Assembly: GCF_000022485.1 (NCBI RefSeq)
Contig: NC_012623.1
Coordinates: 992,001 to 1,056,000 of the forward strand
Reading direction: 5' to 3'
DNA: 64,000 nt
From: Sulfolobus islandicus Y.N.15.51
GTDB lineage: Archaea > Thermoproteota > Thermoprotei_A > Sulfolobales > Sulfolobaceae
Positions 27,228 through 36,063 of this stretch are shown here, piece by piece. The notes beneath the pieces are model-generated. The model did no database searches. It was not told the DNA's origin and saw only the letters and a list, made by a program, of their open reading frames with translations. A program made the translations under genes and the position numbers. The first letter of the stretch is position 1. Each line of letters starts with the position of its first letter.

Positions 27228-28031
27228 CTAAGTTCTTATTTCACTTTTTAGCAGATCCTTAGTGATCTCCTCCGCAACCGCTTTACCAGAAAGTACCATA
27301 GCTCCAAATATTGGTCCCATTCTAGGTAATCCCTTAACCTCAGTAACCGCCATACCCGCTGCGTAAAGACCTTCAGCTACCTTTCCGGTGTTAATCACTG
27401 TTAATTCCTCGGCTCTTTCACTATATGCTGATTTTTCACCGGCTATAACTATTCCTAATTCTGGTATTTTTCTCGCTGCGACAGAAATCACTTCAGCATC
27501 ATGACCAGTTGCGTCAACTACAGCCTTAGCTGAAATAAATATTGGATCTACATGAAGGCTTGCCATTTGTGTTGCTGTCCACTCCACTGCCACTCCAGCT
27601 ACTCGTAAAGGATTCTCTCTAAATATCACATCATCCACTGTTACTCCATGAATTATTTTAGCTCCTGCGTCAATTGCAGCAGTTGCTAATTTAGCCATGA
27701 ATTCAGCTGAATCCACAACATAGACTCCTTCTTCTACTTCCTTCAACCTTACATTAACTTCTCTTAGGATTTCGTCTGCGGGTTTTTCTATTATCAATTT
27801 GTGGAACAACATTGCCCCTCCGCCGATTCCTCCACCAAAACTTAACCTCCTCTCAAATACTAGTGTCTTTAATCCAGCTTTAGCTAAGTAATAGGCTGCT
27901 GACAATCCAGATGGCCCAGCTCCTACAATTACCACATCAGATTCTACAAATTGGTACCAATCTTCCATTGTTTCCTTAATTATGTATCTACTTATCTTAA
28001 CTTCATCTACTTGCTTAATTTTAACTTCCAT
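27228..28031 (-). CDS. thi4: thiazole synthase Thi4, histidine type
   Basis: The 267-residue flavin-fold protein has the dinucleotide motif [21 protein letters not shown] near residue 33, the [15 protein letters not shown] loop near 66 and a C-terminal [23 protein letters not shown]. It makes the thiazole half of thiamine from NAD and glycine. Yeast Thi4 donates sulfur from its own Cys in a suicide reaction; at that place this protein has His (SLHVDP, His near 160), as in methanogen Thi4 proteins that use free sulfide with iron. The ATG is 26 bp from a TTTATAAG TATA box, so the mRNA is probably leaderless. Confidence 0.93.
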   Translation of the reverse strand: MEVKIKQVDEVKISRYIIKETMEDWYQFVESDVVIVGAGPSGLSAAYYLAKAGLKTLVFERRLSFGGGIGGGAMLFHKLIIEKPADEILREVNVRLKEVEEGVYVVDSAEFMAKLATAAIDAGAKIIHGVTVDDVIFRENPLRVAGVAVEWTATQMASLHVDPIFISAKAVVDATGHDAEVISVAARKIPELGIVIAGEKSAYSERAEELTVINTGKVAEGLYAAGMAVTEVKGLPRMGPIFGAMVLSGKAVAEEITKDLLKSEIRT

Positions 28032-28053
28032 AATCTAAACTGATATAACTCAC

Positions 28054-28073
28054 TTATAAATTAACTTTTATAA
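28054..28073. promoter_or_regulatory. inverted repeat over the thi4 TATA box
   Basis: TTATAAA and its exact complement TTTATAA are separated by six bases (TTAACT). The arm nearer thi4 is its likely TATA box, centred about 26 bp from the thi4 ATG. The second arm has no obvious start site at the right distance. It could be an operator for a thiamine-responsive repressor such as the ThiR-like protein at 50.3 kb, but an AT-rich palindrome may arise by chance. Confidence 0.35.
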
Positions 28074-28120
28074 TCATGAACGTGGACAAGGTTTTTTTAT
28101 AGCAACTACGATTGATAGAT

Positions 28121-28330
28121 ATGCCGTTACAATTAAATACTAATACGGTTACGTTGAAATGCAGTTGGTGCGGCACTATCATAAAAGAAAATCCAATAGT
28201 AGTTAAAACATGTTGTAATAATAAACCGTGGGTTTTTTGTAGTAATAGGTGTTATCAACAATGGTTGGCGGATTGGCTAAGGAAGCAAGAACAAAGAGCG
28301 GGAGGGAAAAAGCAAAGAGGGTTATTATAG
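28121..28330 (+). CDS. small zinc-finger protein (TRASH/MYM-like)
   Basis: The 69-residue protein has CSWCGTII (Cys-x2-Cys near residue 13), a CC pair near 29 and [11 protein letters not shown] (Cys-x3-Cys near 39), followed by a Lys/Arg-rich tail. The FCSxxCxxxW ending resembles TRASH/MYM-type metal-binding fingers, which are linked to metal sensing or protein contacts. A TATA-like TTTTTTATAG centred near 28097 places the ATG at 28121 at a leaderless position. Its last 70 bp overlap the ubiX start in another frame. Its role is unknown; a metal- or flavin-enzyme partner is possible. Confidence 0.72.
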   Translation: MPLQLNTNTVTLKCSWCGTIIKENPIVVKTCCNNKPWVFCSNRCYQQWLADWLRKQEQRAGGKKQRGLL

Positions 28331-28878
28331 GAATAAGTGGCGCAAGTGGAACAATATATGGTATTAGGACTGTCCAGTTTCTAAATGAACTCGGTTACGA
28401 GACGCATATTATAATTTCTAAGAGTGCAGAGAAAGTAGCGCAAAAGGAGCTAGGTATAAATTTAATTGAAGAGTTAAAGAAGTATTCCTCTAATATATAT
28501 ATCCAATCCCAGATCGAAGCTGCACCTTCTAGTTCAAGTTTTTCAATAACGTCAGAAAGTATGATTATTATTCCATGTAGTATTAAAACACTTGCAGAAA
28601 TTGCAAATGGAATTGGATCGAATCTTCTATCCAGAACTGCATTAAATTTCATCAGAACAAACAAGAAGTTAGTTTTGGTAATTAGAGAAACCCCATTAGG
28701 TGCCATAGAACTCGAAAATGCCCTAAAGCTAGCTAGATTAGGTGTTCTCATAATGCCAGCCTCTCCTGCTTTCTACATCTTACCAAAAACCATTGATGAA
28801 ATGGTTAACTTCGTGGTTGGTAAAGCCTTAGATTTGTTGGGAATAAAGCATGATATATATAAGAGATGGAAAGGATAG
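28261..28878 (+). CDS. ubiX: UbiX-family flavin prenyltransferase
   Basis: The protein of about 205 residues has [21 protein letters not shown] (FMN-binding GASG), an S-rich loop [35 protein letters not shown] with the conserved CS near residue 105, and [33 protein letters not shown]. UbiX prenylates FMN to make the cofactor of UbiD decarboxylases. The N-terminal 20 residues are unusual and the start is unsure (ATG 28261 or TTG 28273); both lie inside the zinc-finger gene. No ubiD is adjacent. Confidence 0.88.
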   Translation: MVGGLAKEARTKSGREKAKRVIIGISGASGTIYGIRTVQFLNELGYETHIIISKSAEKVAQKELGINLIEELKKYSSNIYIQSQIEAAPSSSSFSITSESMIIIPCSIKTLAEIANGIGSNLLSRTALNFIRTNKKLVLVIRETPLGAIELENALKLARLGVLIMPASPAFYILPKTIDEMVNFVVGKALDLLGIKHDIYKRWKG

Positions 28879-28918
28879 GATAAAATAAATGTGATTTTTA
28901 TCTTATCAATAAAATATC

Positions 28919-29308
28919 TTATAGTACATCTAATCCTTTTTTGCCAAATTTCTTTGATATTATCTCCTTCATTTTGTCATCGTAATCTTCCTTTTCAAGT
29001 TCTTTTTCAATCTCATTATCCCTCTCATTCTTCTTATTTATGGCAAATGCACATTTATTACCAGGCAGTAATGCTCTCTTCTCACAATAAGCGTATTGGC
29101 ATTCACCAGTTATACATACATCCCCCACCCATCTGCAATAGCCCACTTTGTATGGATTGCCTTTAGTATATTTTACCTGTATTAGTAATGCTCTCTTATT
29201 ACATCTGAAATATGGGCACAAGTAATTACACTTATCTCCTAAAGGCATTGGCTTCTGTTCATCACTAAAGGAGGGCTGTCTTTCAAAGCCTCTATTTCCG
29301 TTCTTCAA
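28919..29308 (-). CDS. Cys-rich protein with duplicated four-Cys module
   Basis: I do not recognise a named family for this 129-residue protein. Nine Cys fall in two similar blocks: C27, C31, C36 followed by NKRALL and C58; then C65, C70, C75 followed by EKRALL and C86. The repeated CxKRALL shows an internal duplication, and each half could bind one zinc ion or one Fe-S cluster. A charged helical tail (NERDNEIEKELEKEDYDDKMKEI) follows. It lies 40 bp downstream of the tRNA endonuclease gene on the same strand. Function is unknown; cluster or metal binding is inferred only from Cys spacing. Confidence 0.68.
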   Translation of the reverse strand: MKNGNRGFERQPSFSDEQKPMPLGDKCNYLCPYFRCNKRALLIQVKYTKGNPYKVGYCRWVGDVCITGECQYAYCEKRALLPGNKCAFAINKKNERDNEIEKELEKEDYDDKMKEIISKKFGKKGLDVL

Positions 29309-29348
29309 ATTACTTAAACCCCCAAACTTTTAGACAATCATATTAAAC

Positions 29349-29897
29349 TTACATTTTGACCCATTTAAACATTATGTATCTTACACTTTCACTTTTGCGA
29401 TCTACTAGAGCCAATACTAATCTTTTCCTTGTGCTGTGGGAGACTCTCCCAAAACTCAATAACTCATGAGGAGTAATTTCTTCGTCAATATCCACTGCAA
29501 TAACCACATAAGGTGCATGTTCTAATCCAGGTCCTAACGTATATACTGCAAAATCTGCTCCATACTTTACTCCAGATCTAACTATGAATCCTTTTTCCCT
29601 CAGGTCTTCGTAAACTCTGTACATGATATCAAATTTATTTATTATTTTAGAACTATATTCATATAATTTCTCATATTCAAGAACTTCACCATTTTTATCG
29701 ATAACTTTAATTAAACCCTTTTTGGCTAGATATACGCTTTCAATTAATGATAATTCTAGAGGTCTAATTATATCTTTAGGGTCCTTCGGCTTAGAAATTC
29801 CTACTGCCTTTCCATAGAAACCGTTTGAATAAATGTATCTTGATTCATCTACATTTGGGATTAATACCTTAGATCCCACCAATAAGGCTTTTACCAT
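29349..29897 (-). CDS. endA: tRNA-splicing endonuclease catalytic subunit
   Basis: The 182-residue protein has the EndA C-terminal nuclease domain: VYEDLREKGFIVRSGVKYGADFAVYTLGPGLEHAPYVV carries the catalytic Tyr (VKYGADF, near residue 113) and His (EHAPY, near 131), and STRKRLVLALVD carries the Lys (near 158). It cuts introns from pre-tRNA and also processes rRNA in archaea. Crenarchaeal enzymes are heterotetramers, so a structural partner is expected elsewhere. It follows the PhoU-like gene with no gap. Confidence 0.93.
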   Translation of the reverse strand: MVKALLVGSKVLIPNVDESRYIYSNGFYGKAVGISKPKDPKDIIRPLELSLIESVYLAKKGLIKVIDKNGEVLEYEKLYEYSSKIINKFDIMYRVYEDLREKGFIVRSGVKYGADFAVYTLGPGLEHAPYVVIAVDIDEEITPHELLSFGRVSHSTRKRLVLALVDRKSESVRYIMFKWVKM

Positions 29898-30539
29898 CTA
29901 CATCCTCTCATACGCGATATAGGTTATATTGTCAGCAGAACTCTTCAGCAGATCTTCACTATCTTCCAATCTATCAGCTATATCTTTTAGCAACATTATG
30001 TAGGAGAAGTCAACAAGTTTCCTTTCGAACAGTGTTAATTCTAGACTCCTATATAGTTCATCTATTTCTTGTTCCAGTTTTATTACGTTACGAGCATTTT
30101 CATAGGAATTGTTCGGATTGATAGATAATAACCTTAACGCCTCTATGAAGTAGGTGATCGATGTAATTATCTTTTCGCAGATAACTATAAGTAATCTATT
30201 TATTACGTCATCGATATTCATTTGCTTAGATAGCATAACACTTAGCCTATATGTTGCAGCGTCTAAGTTTTGTGCAACCTTCTCTAAATTATTCAATATT
30301 TCTATGTACAAGTCCTTATCTAATAATCCTTCTCTAATTTTGAAAATGTACTCGCCAAGTCTGTATTTACCAACCTCTATATCGTTTTTTATTCCGTTTA
30401 CTTTGGAATAAATTTGCATAGCATTTACATTATTGTTATTAGATAAGAACTCATACAAAACTCTAGTTTCATCCAACAATTTTAATGATATTTGTTGTAA
30501 TTGTTCCTCTATTGCAAGTGTAGCAATTCCTTCGCTCAT
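29898..30539 (-). CDS. PhoU/DUF47-like helical protein
   Basis: The 213-residue all-helical protein shows repeated long helices with periodic acidic residues ([46 protein letters not shown]). The final block, with spaced acidic residues, resembles metal-binding E/DxxxD motifs of PhoU and DUF47 proteins, which are tied to phosphate control or transport. No phosphate transporter is nearby; it sits between a helical unknown and endA in the GlyRS-led gene set. The family call is moderate and rests on pattern alone. Confidence 0.6.
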   Translation of the reverse strand: MSEGIATLAIEEQLQQISLKLLDETRVLYEFLSNNNNVNAMQIYSKVNGIKNDIEVGKYRLGEYIFKIREGLLDKDLYIEILNNLEKVAQNLDAATYRLSVMLSKQMNIDDVINRLLIVICEKIITSITYFIEALRLLSINPNNSYENARNVIKLEQEIDELYRSLELTLFERKLVDFSYIMLLKDIADRLEDSEDLLKSSADNITYIAYERM

Positions 30540-30564
30540 TGTGATTTAAAACAGTCATTAAAGT

Positions 30565-30969
30565 TTAAAAATTAAGATGTGACATACTATTCATAATCTT
30601 GTCTATTTGTTCCAAATCCTTATCTATTTCCATATTTACTCCCTTATCTTTCAAATAATTATTTAGGCTATTTAGAAGCTCTTTTTCATCCTTTAATCCC
30701 ACTATTACCAAATAATTAACTAAACCAAGTGCCTCCTCTTTAATCTTGGTATCACTTGTTTTATCTATATTTTGGATTATAACTTCTAATCCTTGGAAGA
30801 GTTCTTTTCTAACTCTTCTCATTCTTCTAACCAGTCTAGTGGCTTTTCCTATGTCGGGTTCTGGGAAAGTCACCAAATTCTCTAGCTCGTTCAAGTACTC
30901 AGTATGATCATTTATTATCGTTTCAAAATCAAATAATACTCTACTTATTGCCATATCGCTCTCATTCAT
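30565..30969 (-). CDS. hypothetical helical protein
   Basis: This 134-residue protein is not recognised. It is predicted mostly helical, with VLFDFETIINDHTEYLNELENLV at the start, a basic RLVRRMRRVRKELFQG stretch (near residues 45-60) that could bind nucleic acid or acidic partners, and a C-terminal charged helix. Its start overlaps the upstream gene as ATGA, showing coupled translation, and 25 bp separate it from the PhoU-like gene. Shape and place suggest a partner of that helical protein; this is inference only. Confidence 0.6.
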   Translation of the reverse strand: MNESDMAISRVLFDFETIINDHTEYLNELENLVTFPEPDIGKATRLVRRMRRVRKELFQGLEVIIQNIDKTSDTKIKEEALGLVNYLVIVGLKDEKELLNSLNNYLKDKGVNMEIDKDLEQIDKIMNSMSHLNF

Positions 30970-31322
30970 TTAGAAGCCCTCACAGTTACCGTACTATTAT
31001 CCTCTATACCTAGTGTAACCAGATCTTGGGGATTAGCCCAGACCTCTAATTCAAGTATCTCCTCTTGCAATATGGCCTTTAACTTGATTCTTTTCCCTTT
31101 AACTGATATTTCAACGTCATTAGTAATCCCTAGATCTTTAGCTAGTTTAGATGAAATTATTGCAAACCCCTTATCAACATCATTTCTTTTTCTAATCTTG
31201 ACTCTTTTCTCTTTCGGTGGAGCTTTACTCCCCTTTAATGCTGAGGCTGGAGGTATAACACTAACAAGAGTTTTTATATCAACCTTTTTCTCTTCTTCTT
31301 TTTCATTCTCATTATTACTCAT
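30966..31322 (-). CDS. hypothetical protein with Cdc48-N/AbrB-like beta domain
   Basis: The protein of about 118 residues has a charged, probably disordered N-terminus (residues 1-50, many Lys and Glu, plus [11 protein letters not shown]) and a C-terminal beta domain: [33 protein letters not shown] and [24 protein letters not shown]. The two xxLGIxxxxxVxV repeats resemble the double-psi barrel of Cdc48 N-domains and related folds. This is a pattern impression, not a match I can verify. Its start lies inside the last codons of the GlyRS gene and its end overlaps the next gene by 4 bp. Confidence 0.6.
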   Translation of the reverse strand: MSNNENEKEEEKKVDIKTLVSVIPPASALKGSKAPPKEKRVKIRKRNDVDKGFAIISSKLAKDLGITNDVEISVKGKRIKLKAILQEEILELEVWANPQDLVTLGIEDNSTVTVRASK

Positions 31323-33039
31323 TACTATCATTCACCTCAATTCCAATCTTATTAAAGACTTCTCCTCTAAATAACTTTTCCAATGAAATCTTAAGGTCAT
31401 CTATTTTAACTCTAACTTGCTTCCAACTATCTCTATCCCTTATTGTTACGCTGTTATCTAGTAATGTCTGAGGATCAACAGTAATAGCAAAAGGTATGCC
31501 AATCTCATCAGCTCTAGCATACCTTCTTCCAATGCTTCCAGAATCATCGTATAGTACTTCGTATTTTTCGGAAAGATTTTCTCGTATTTCCATTGACTTC
31601 CTAATTAGTTCTTCCCTCTCCAGAAGTGGGAAAACTGCAATATCGTAAGGCGCTAGATGTCTAGGCAAGGATAGCAAAACTCTACCCTCTTTTTCCCTAT
31701 ATGCGCTCAGTATAGTTAGGAATAACGTCCTTTCAACGCCAAATGATGGCTCTACAACATGTGGTATAAAGTGCTCACCGTGAACCTTCTCTTCTCTCTC
31801 AACAATGCTTATGAATTCACCTAAAGGTTTGCCATCTATCGTCACATTGTTCCTAATCATTTGCTCAATTTCCTCAGCGGATTTCCCATTTAATAGCTCC
31901 ATAACCTTTTTTCTTAGTTCCTTATCCTTTAATTTCGTATTGTTTACTATGACATTCTTCTTTTTAATCGTTTTAGGTTCTTTATATTTTCTAAAAATAG
32001 TCAAATCTTGTCCGCTATATTTCATGTGCCTTGATAAATCGTAATCTCCTCTATATGCGTGCCCAGAAATCTCAACCTTCATACCATTAATTACAGCAAC
32101 TTGGTCGAAAGTCTGTTTAGAATAATGTGCTCTTTCGTAAGGTAACTTCTCTTCAAAATAAAATTCGTTAATGCCTAGCGCTTTGACAAAAATCGATGCT
32201 ACAGCCATCCAATATGCCATCCAAGGTTGGATAATAATCTTCTCTCTTACACTCTCTTCTAAATTAAACTCTTGTGGTTTACCATCTTTTTCCTTTTCAC
32301 TCGCAGTCAAAATATTGAGCTTTGTCTCCTTAAATCTATGTAATGGTATGTTTTCAATATTATTATCCTCTGGGTCTATGAAAAACTCTACCTCCATTAT
32401 GGTGAACTCCCTCATTCTTATTAACCCTTGTCTAGGTGAGATCTCATTTCTACCCACTCTCCCTACTTGAGCTATTCCAATAGGTAGTCTTTGTCTAGTA
32501 GCCTCATATACACGTTTAAATGCAGTAAACATTCCTTGAGCTGTCTCTGGTCTAATGTAACCTAAATTACCAGTATAAGGACCTATGTTGGTTGTGAAAA
32601 GTAAATTGAATAATCTTACTTCTCCTAACTCTCCCCCACAATATTGACATCTAATATTGTTTTCCCTTATTATTCTCGTTAGTTCCTCTGGCTTAAGACC
32701 CTCTACGCTTCTCTTTAATACGTCTTCGATTAAATGATCAGCCCTATATATTCTTTTACAATTATTACACTCAACGATAGGGTCTGTAAAACTTTCCACA
32801 TGACCACTGGCTTCAAATACTTTAGCAGGGCCTATCATTGGACTTTCTATTTCTACTACAAAGTCACTGTTATCCTTCACGAAATATTTTCGCCATAACT
32901 CTACTATTCTATTTTTAATCTTTACACCTATAGGTCCTATATCGTAAAATCCCGCTATTCCTCCATAAATTTCATACGATGACCAAAATATTCCTCTTCT
33001 TTTAGCTAAGTCCAACACTTTATCTATTACTTCACTCAC
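31315..33039 (-). CDS. glyS: glycyl-tRNA synthetase
   Basis: The 574-residue class II synthetase is of the archaeal/eukaryotic alpha2 type. It starts [37 protein letters not shown], has motif 2 region FRNEIS-like text as [27 protein letters not shown] near residue 200, and motif 3 near [18 protein letters not shown] (residue 430). A zinc-binding pair CNNCKRI and CQYCGGE lies between. An anticodon-binding domain ends the protein. The ATG is 27 bp from the palindromic TATA box it may share with agmatinase. It leads a set of co-oriented genes to 28.9 kb. Confidence 0.95.
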   Translation of the reverse strand: MSEVIDKVLDLAKRRGIFWSSYEIYGGIAGFYDIGPIGVKIKNRIVELWRKYFVKDNSDFVVEIESPMIGPAKVFEASGHVESFTDPIVECNNCKRIYRADHLIEDVLKRSVEGLKPEELTRIIRENNIRCQYCGGELGEVRLFNLLFTTNIGPYTGNLGYIRPETAQGMFTAFKRVYEATRQRLPIGIAQVGRVGRNEISPRQGLIRMREFTIMEVEFFIDPEDNNIENIPLHRFKETKLNILTASEKEKDGKPQEFNLEESVREKIIIQPWMAYWMAVASIFVKALGINEFYFEEKLPYERAHYSKQTFDQVAVINGMKVEISGHAYRGDYDLSRHMKYSGQDLTIFRKYKEPKTIKKKNVIVNNTKLKDKELRKKVMELLNGKSAEEIEQMIRNNVTIDGKPLGEFISIVEREEKVHGEHFIPHVVEPSFGVERTLFLTILSAYREKEGRVLLSLPRHLAPYDIAVFPLLEREELIRKSMEIRENLSEKYEVLYDDSGSIGRRYARADEIGIPFAITVDPQTLLDNSVTIRDRDSWKQVRVKIDDLKISLEKLFRGEVFNKIGIEVNDSNE

Positions 33040-33062
33040 AACTCTCTAACATTAACAACAAG

Positions 33063-33070
33063 TTTATAAA
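33063..33070. promoter_or_regulatory. palindromic TATA box between glyS and agmatinase
   Basis: TTTATAAA is its own complement. Its centre (33066.5) lies 27 bp from the first base of the glyS ATG (33039) and 26 bp from the agmatinase GTG (33093). Those are the distances at which Sulfolobales leaderless transcripts begin, in both directions, so one element may serve both genes. Orientation would then depend on the flanking BRE sequences. Confidence 0.65.
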
Positions 33071-33092
33071 GTTCTATGACCAAAATTAGCGA

Positions 33093-33986
33093 GTGAGCGA
33101 CGGAAGATTACTTTATTTAAATGAGAATAGTAGGAAATTTGCTGGATTTAACAAGGAAAGATCACCCTTTGTAATAATTGGAATACCCATGGACATTACA
33201 AGTAGCTATAGGCCAGGAAGTAGATTTGCTCCATCTTCAATAAGAGAATCAGCTCAATATATTGAATTTTATTCAATAAGGAATGATGTGGATATGGGCG
33301 AAATAGGTTTCAATGATGTAGGTGATATAATTCTACACCCTTCAAACGTTGAGGAGAACATAAGTAGGATATCAAGTGTGATAAATTATTTCCACGAAAA
33401 CGGGAAAATTACTATTTCCATAGGTGGGGAGCACACGATAACTGCGGGAGTGATAAAAGGAATGAAAAGGGAAGGATTATGTTTAGTCAGTTTTGATGCA
33501 CATTTAGATTTAAGAGATGAATACATGGGATACAGATACGATCACGCTTGTGTTATAAGGAGGATATCTGAATATGGCGTCAAAATTATTGAAGTGGGGA
33601 CTAGGGCAGTTAGTAAGGAGGAAATAGAATACGCTAGACAAAAGGGGATAGCATTTTTTACACCTCAGCAAGTTAGACTTTTAGGGGTTAAGGAGACTTC
33701 AAGAAGAATAATTACCTCAATACAAGAATGTAAATCACTCTATATCTCAGTTGATATGGATGGGATAGATCCAGCTTACGCACCAGCTGTTGCAACACCA
33801 GAGCCAGATGGATTAGACCCATCTACTTTATTGGATATAATTAACTTAATTGCAGATAAAAGAGTTATAGGATTTGATGTTGTGGAAGTTTCTCCTTCTT
33901 ATGACACTTCAGGTATAACTAGTGTACTAGCTTCTAGAATAATTCTGGAAATCGCTGCAACGGTTTATAAGTCTAGATTGCTTTAA
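33093..33986 (+). CDS. speB: agmatinase / arginase-family ureohydrolase
   Basis: The 297-residue protein has all ureohydrolase metal motifs: SIGGEHTIT near residue 112 (His), [12 protein letters not shown] near 133 (Asp-x-His-x-Asp) and [22 protein letters not shown] near 213 (Asp-x-Asp). The family releases urea from agmatine, arginine or similar guanidines; agmatinase is most likely, in polyamine synthesis. GTG 33093 is chosen because of the TATA element 26 bp upstream. Its end overlaps rpoP tail to tail by 14 bp. Confidence 0.88.
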
Positions 33987-34119
33987 CTATTTTTATAGTA
34001 GGTTTTCTAACCATAAATATTATTTTATAACCGCAATATGGGCATCTAACACCTGGTAATACTTTTAATTGTTCATCTGTAAACGTCTTCCAGCATTTAC
34101 CACATCTATAGACCGCCAT
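33973..34119 (-). CDS. rpo12: RNA polymerase subunit Rpo12 (P)
   Basis: The 48-residue product starts [20 protein letters not shown] and contains [20 protein letters not shown]. The two Cys pairs form the zinc ribbon of RpoP/Rpo12, the homologue of eukaryotic Rpb12. It sits at the edge of the polymerase assembly platform. A TTTATAA box centred near 34147 is 27 bp upstream of the ATG, so the mRNA is probably leaderless. It is easily missed because of its size and because its end overlaps agmatinase. Confidence 0.95.
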
Positions 34120-34214
34120 AGCAACATTTACTTAACGGTAACATTTATAAGCTTATCTGACAAAAAACGATAGAAAGATTAAAAGGGGGGTGTATATAAA
34201 GATAATTTCTGAGA

Positions 34215-34517
34215 ATGGCAGAAAATCTGTGTGGTGGTCTTCCACCAGACATATGCGAACAACTTTCAAAGGAAGAACAATTTATTAAAATAAAAGTTGA
34301 AAAAAGAAGATATGGAAAGGAAGTCACAATAATAGAAGGATTAGGAGGTAATGATTCTGAACTTAAAAAAATAGCTTCTGAACTTAAATCCAAGTTAGCA
34401 GCAGGAGGTACAGTAAAAGATGGTAAAATACTAATTCAAGGAGATCATAAAGAAAAAGTTAGGGAAATCTTAATAAAAATGGGATATGCGGAATCTAACA
34501 TTCTAGTTATTGAGTAG
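34215..34517 (+). CDS. eif1: translation initiation factor aIF1 (SUI1)
   Basis: The 100-residue protein is of the SUI1 family: [12 protein letters not shown] at the N-terminus, [23 protein letters not shown] near residue 23 and [33 protein letters not shown] near 58. It binds the small subunit near the P site and checks start-codon choice. TATATAAA at 34193-34200 is too close to the ATG; ATTAAAAG at 34178-34185 fits better as TATA box. Its 3' end overlaps tfb tail to tail by 11 bp. Confidence 0.95.
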   Translation: MAENLCGGLPPDICEQLSKEEQFIKIKVEKRRYGKEVTIIEGLGGNDSELKKIASELKSKLAAGGTVKDGKILIQGDHKEKVREILIKMGYAESNILVIE

Positions 34518-35436
34518 GTATTGAAATTTTTAGTTCTTGTGTCACTTCTTTATACCTATTTCTCACAGTAACTTCAGTAACGCCTGCAACTTGCGCTATT
34601 TCTTTTTGTGTTCTTCTTTCATCGTGTAATAATGACGCTATATAAATCGCAGCTGCGGCTAAGCCAGCTGGATCCTTACCAGCAGTTAAACCAGAACCCT
34701 TCGCCTTGTCTATAATTTCGGCAGCTGTTTTCATAACGGCTCCACTTAGGCCTAACAAGTTAGCTATTCTAGTTACGTAATCCTTTGGATCGCTTACTGG
34801 CACACTGACATCTAACTCTCTAAGTAATAGTCTATAGCATCTAGCTACTTCCTTCCTATTAGCCTTAGTATATTGTGCTATCTCATCCAAAGTTCTAGCT
34901 AACTTCATCCTTCTACATGCTGCGTATATTGCAGCTGCTACAACGCTTTCTATACTCCTTCCTCTTACTAACCCTTTCTCTACTGCTTTTCTGTAGATTA
35001 GTGCAGCCTCATCCTTAACTGATTTTGGCAAGTTCAGCAAGTTCCCAATTCTTTCTAATTCATTCATAGCTTGTGCTAAGTTCCTGTCTATAGAACTTTG
35101 TATTCTAGCCCTTATCTGCCATTTTCTCCATCTTAATGCTTCAAGTCTTCTCTTAGGGTCTAAGGTTCTTCCCATTGCGTCCTTATCTTTCCAGTCTATA
35201 AGAGTGGATAAGCCCCTATCGTGAATAGTATTATTTAAAGGCCCTCCAACTCTGCTTCTCTTTTCTTTCTCTTCTGGAGTAAATGCCCTCCATTCTGGTC
35301 CTTGATCTATAATTTTATCTTCTAAAACTTCTCCAGTTTCAGAGCAAATATATTCCCCCCTCTCCGCATCGAATATAATTTTATCGGGAGGGCAAGGAGT
35401 AGATACAGGTTTATTTTCTTCAGACAAATACAACAC
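34507..35436 (-). CDS. tfb1: transcription initiation factor B (TFB)
   Basis: The 309-residue protein is archaeal TFB (TFIIB-like), which bridges TBP-DNA and RNA polymerase. It has the ribbon region (residues 12-40), the B-reader [19 protein letters not shown], and two cyclin folds, the first near 115-205 and the second near 210-300, with [16 protein letters not shown] as the BRE-contacting helix-turn-helix. The zinc ribbon is unusual: only CPPD and CSET are seen, so each Cys pair has lost its second Cys. The start is GTG 35436; TTG 35433 is close. By memory this is the TFB1 paralogue of Sulfolobus. Confidence 0.95.
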   Translation of the reverse strand: MLYLSEENKPVSTPCPPDKIIFDAERGEYICSETGEVLEDKIIDQGPEWRAFTPEEKEKRSRVGGPLNNTIHDRGLSTLIDWKDKDAMGRTLDPKRRLEALRWRKWQIRARIQSSIDRNLAQAMNELERIGNLLNLPKSVKDEAALIYRKAVEKGLVRGRSIESVVAAAIYAACRRMKLARTLDEIAQYTKANRKEVARCYRLLLRELDVSVPVSDPKDYVTRIANLLGLSGAVMKTAAEIIDKAKGSGLTAGKDPAGLAAAAIYIASLLHDERRTQKEIAQVAGVTEVTVRNRYKEVTQELKISIPTQ

Positions 35437-35563
35437 CCCAATTATATACAGCCACGAATAGTAAACCTTTTAAACTTTTCTATTTCTTTCCTTATAAATC
35501 TTTCCCCCATGTCTCTCCTTACTTATCTAAAAATGGGAGAGATCAGTATAAATTAAGCGTTAA

Positions 35564-35572
35564 GCTTAAATG
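35564..35572 (+). promoter_or_regulatory. TATA box of tRNA-Gln
   Basis: GCTTAAATG, centred near 35568, lies 26-28 bp before the first base of the mature tRNA-Gln at 35596. No other gene starts at that distance. Confidence 0.6.
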
Positions 35573-35595
35573 ATAAGTTGGAGTAGTATAGAATT

Positions 35596-35668
35596 AGCCG
35601 GGTAGTCTAGTGGTCAAGGATCCAGGGCTTTGGCCCCTGGGACCAGGGTTCGAATCCCTGCCCGGCTA
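35596..35668 (+). tRNA. tRNA-Gln (UUG)
   Basis: A full cloverleaf folds: acceptor stem AGCCGGG pairs with CCCGGCT, anticodon stem CAGGG/CCCTG encloses CTTTGGC giving anticodon UUG, and the T arm CAGGG-TTCGAAT-CCCTG is perfect. The discriminator is A and no CCA is encoded. The first pair is A1-U72, the identity element archaeal GatDE uses to transamidate Glu-tRNA-Gln, in line with tRNA-dependent glutamine synthesis. No intron is present. Confidence 0.97.
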
Positions 35669-35780
35669 CCTGTAGGCTAGCTTATATTTTTGTTCTTCTT
35701 TATCTTCATGGATATAAAAACTTATATTGACTAAAAATTCCTCTAATATATTTTAATTCAGTTTACTGCAACTTAGTAAG

Positions 35781-35892
35781 ATGGAAGAACAAGAGAAAAA
35801 TTATAATGTGTTTTTAAAACTCTCTGAGAAAGGCTCAGATTAACTACGATCTTAAAAATGTTGAGAAGCTGGTTACTAAAGGAAAAAAATAA
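35781..35892 (+). other. possible frame-shifted or overlapping small ORF pair
   Basis: Between the two tRNA genes an ATG at 35781 opens a 20-codon frame (MEEQEKNYNVFLKLSEKGSD, stop at 35841). The +1 frame then reads on as INYDLKNVEKLVTKGKK to a stop at 35890. Joined, they would give a charged helical peptide of about 36 residues. An AT-rich AATATATTTTAAT element centred near 35749 is about 30 bp upstream of the ATG. It may be a decayed small gene, a programmed shift or chance. The rest of the inter-tRNA space shows nothing else. Confidence 0.25.
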
Positions 35893-35921
35893 ATACCTTC
35901 CCGTTCTCATAATTAAACAGT

Positions 35922-36001
<80 letters not shown>

Positions 36002-36004
36002 ATA

Positions 36005-36011
36005 TTTTTTT
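36005..36011 (+). terminator. oligo-T terminator after tRNA-Gly
   Basis: Seven consecutive T residues lie 8 nt after the mature 3' end of tRNA-Gly. Oligo-T tracts end archaeal transcripts, and no further tRNA follows. Confidence 0.5.
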
Positions 36012-36063
36012 ATTCTCGTTCTTTTTGTATGGCTTAAATTACTCCAAGGCTATAATTCTCGTA

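Noticed and set aside
28891-29166. 91-codon plus-strand frame after ubiX
   Set aside because: It is opposite the duplicated-Cys protein, its product is a string of His, Ser and Leu typical of an antisense frame, and it lacks a start signal.
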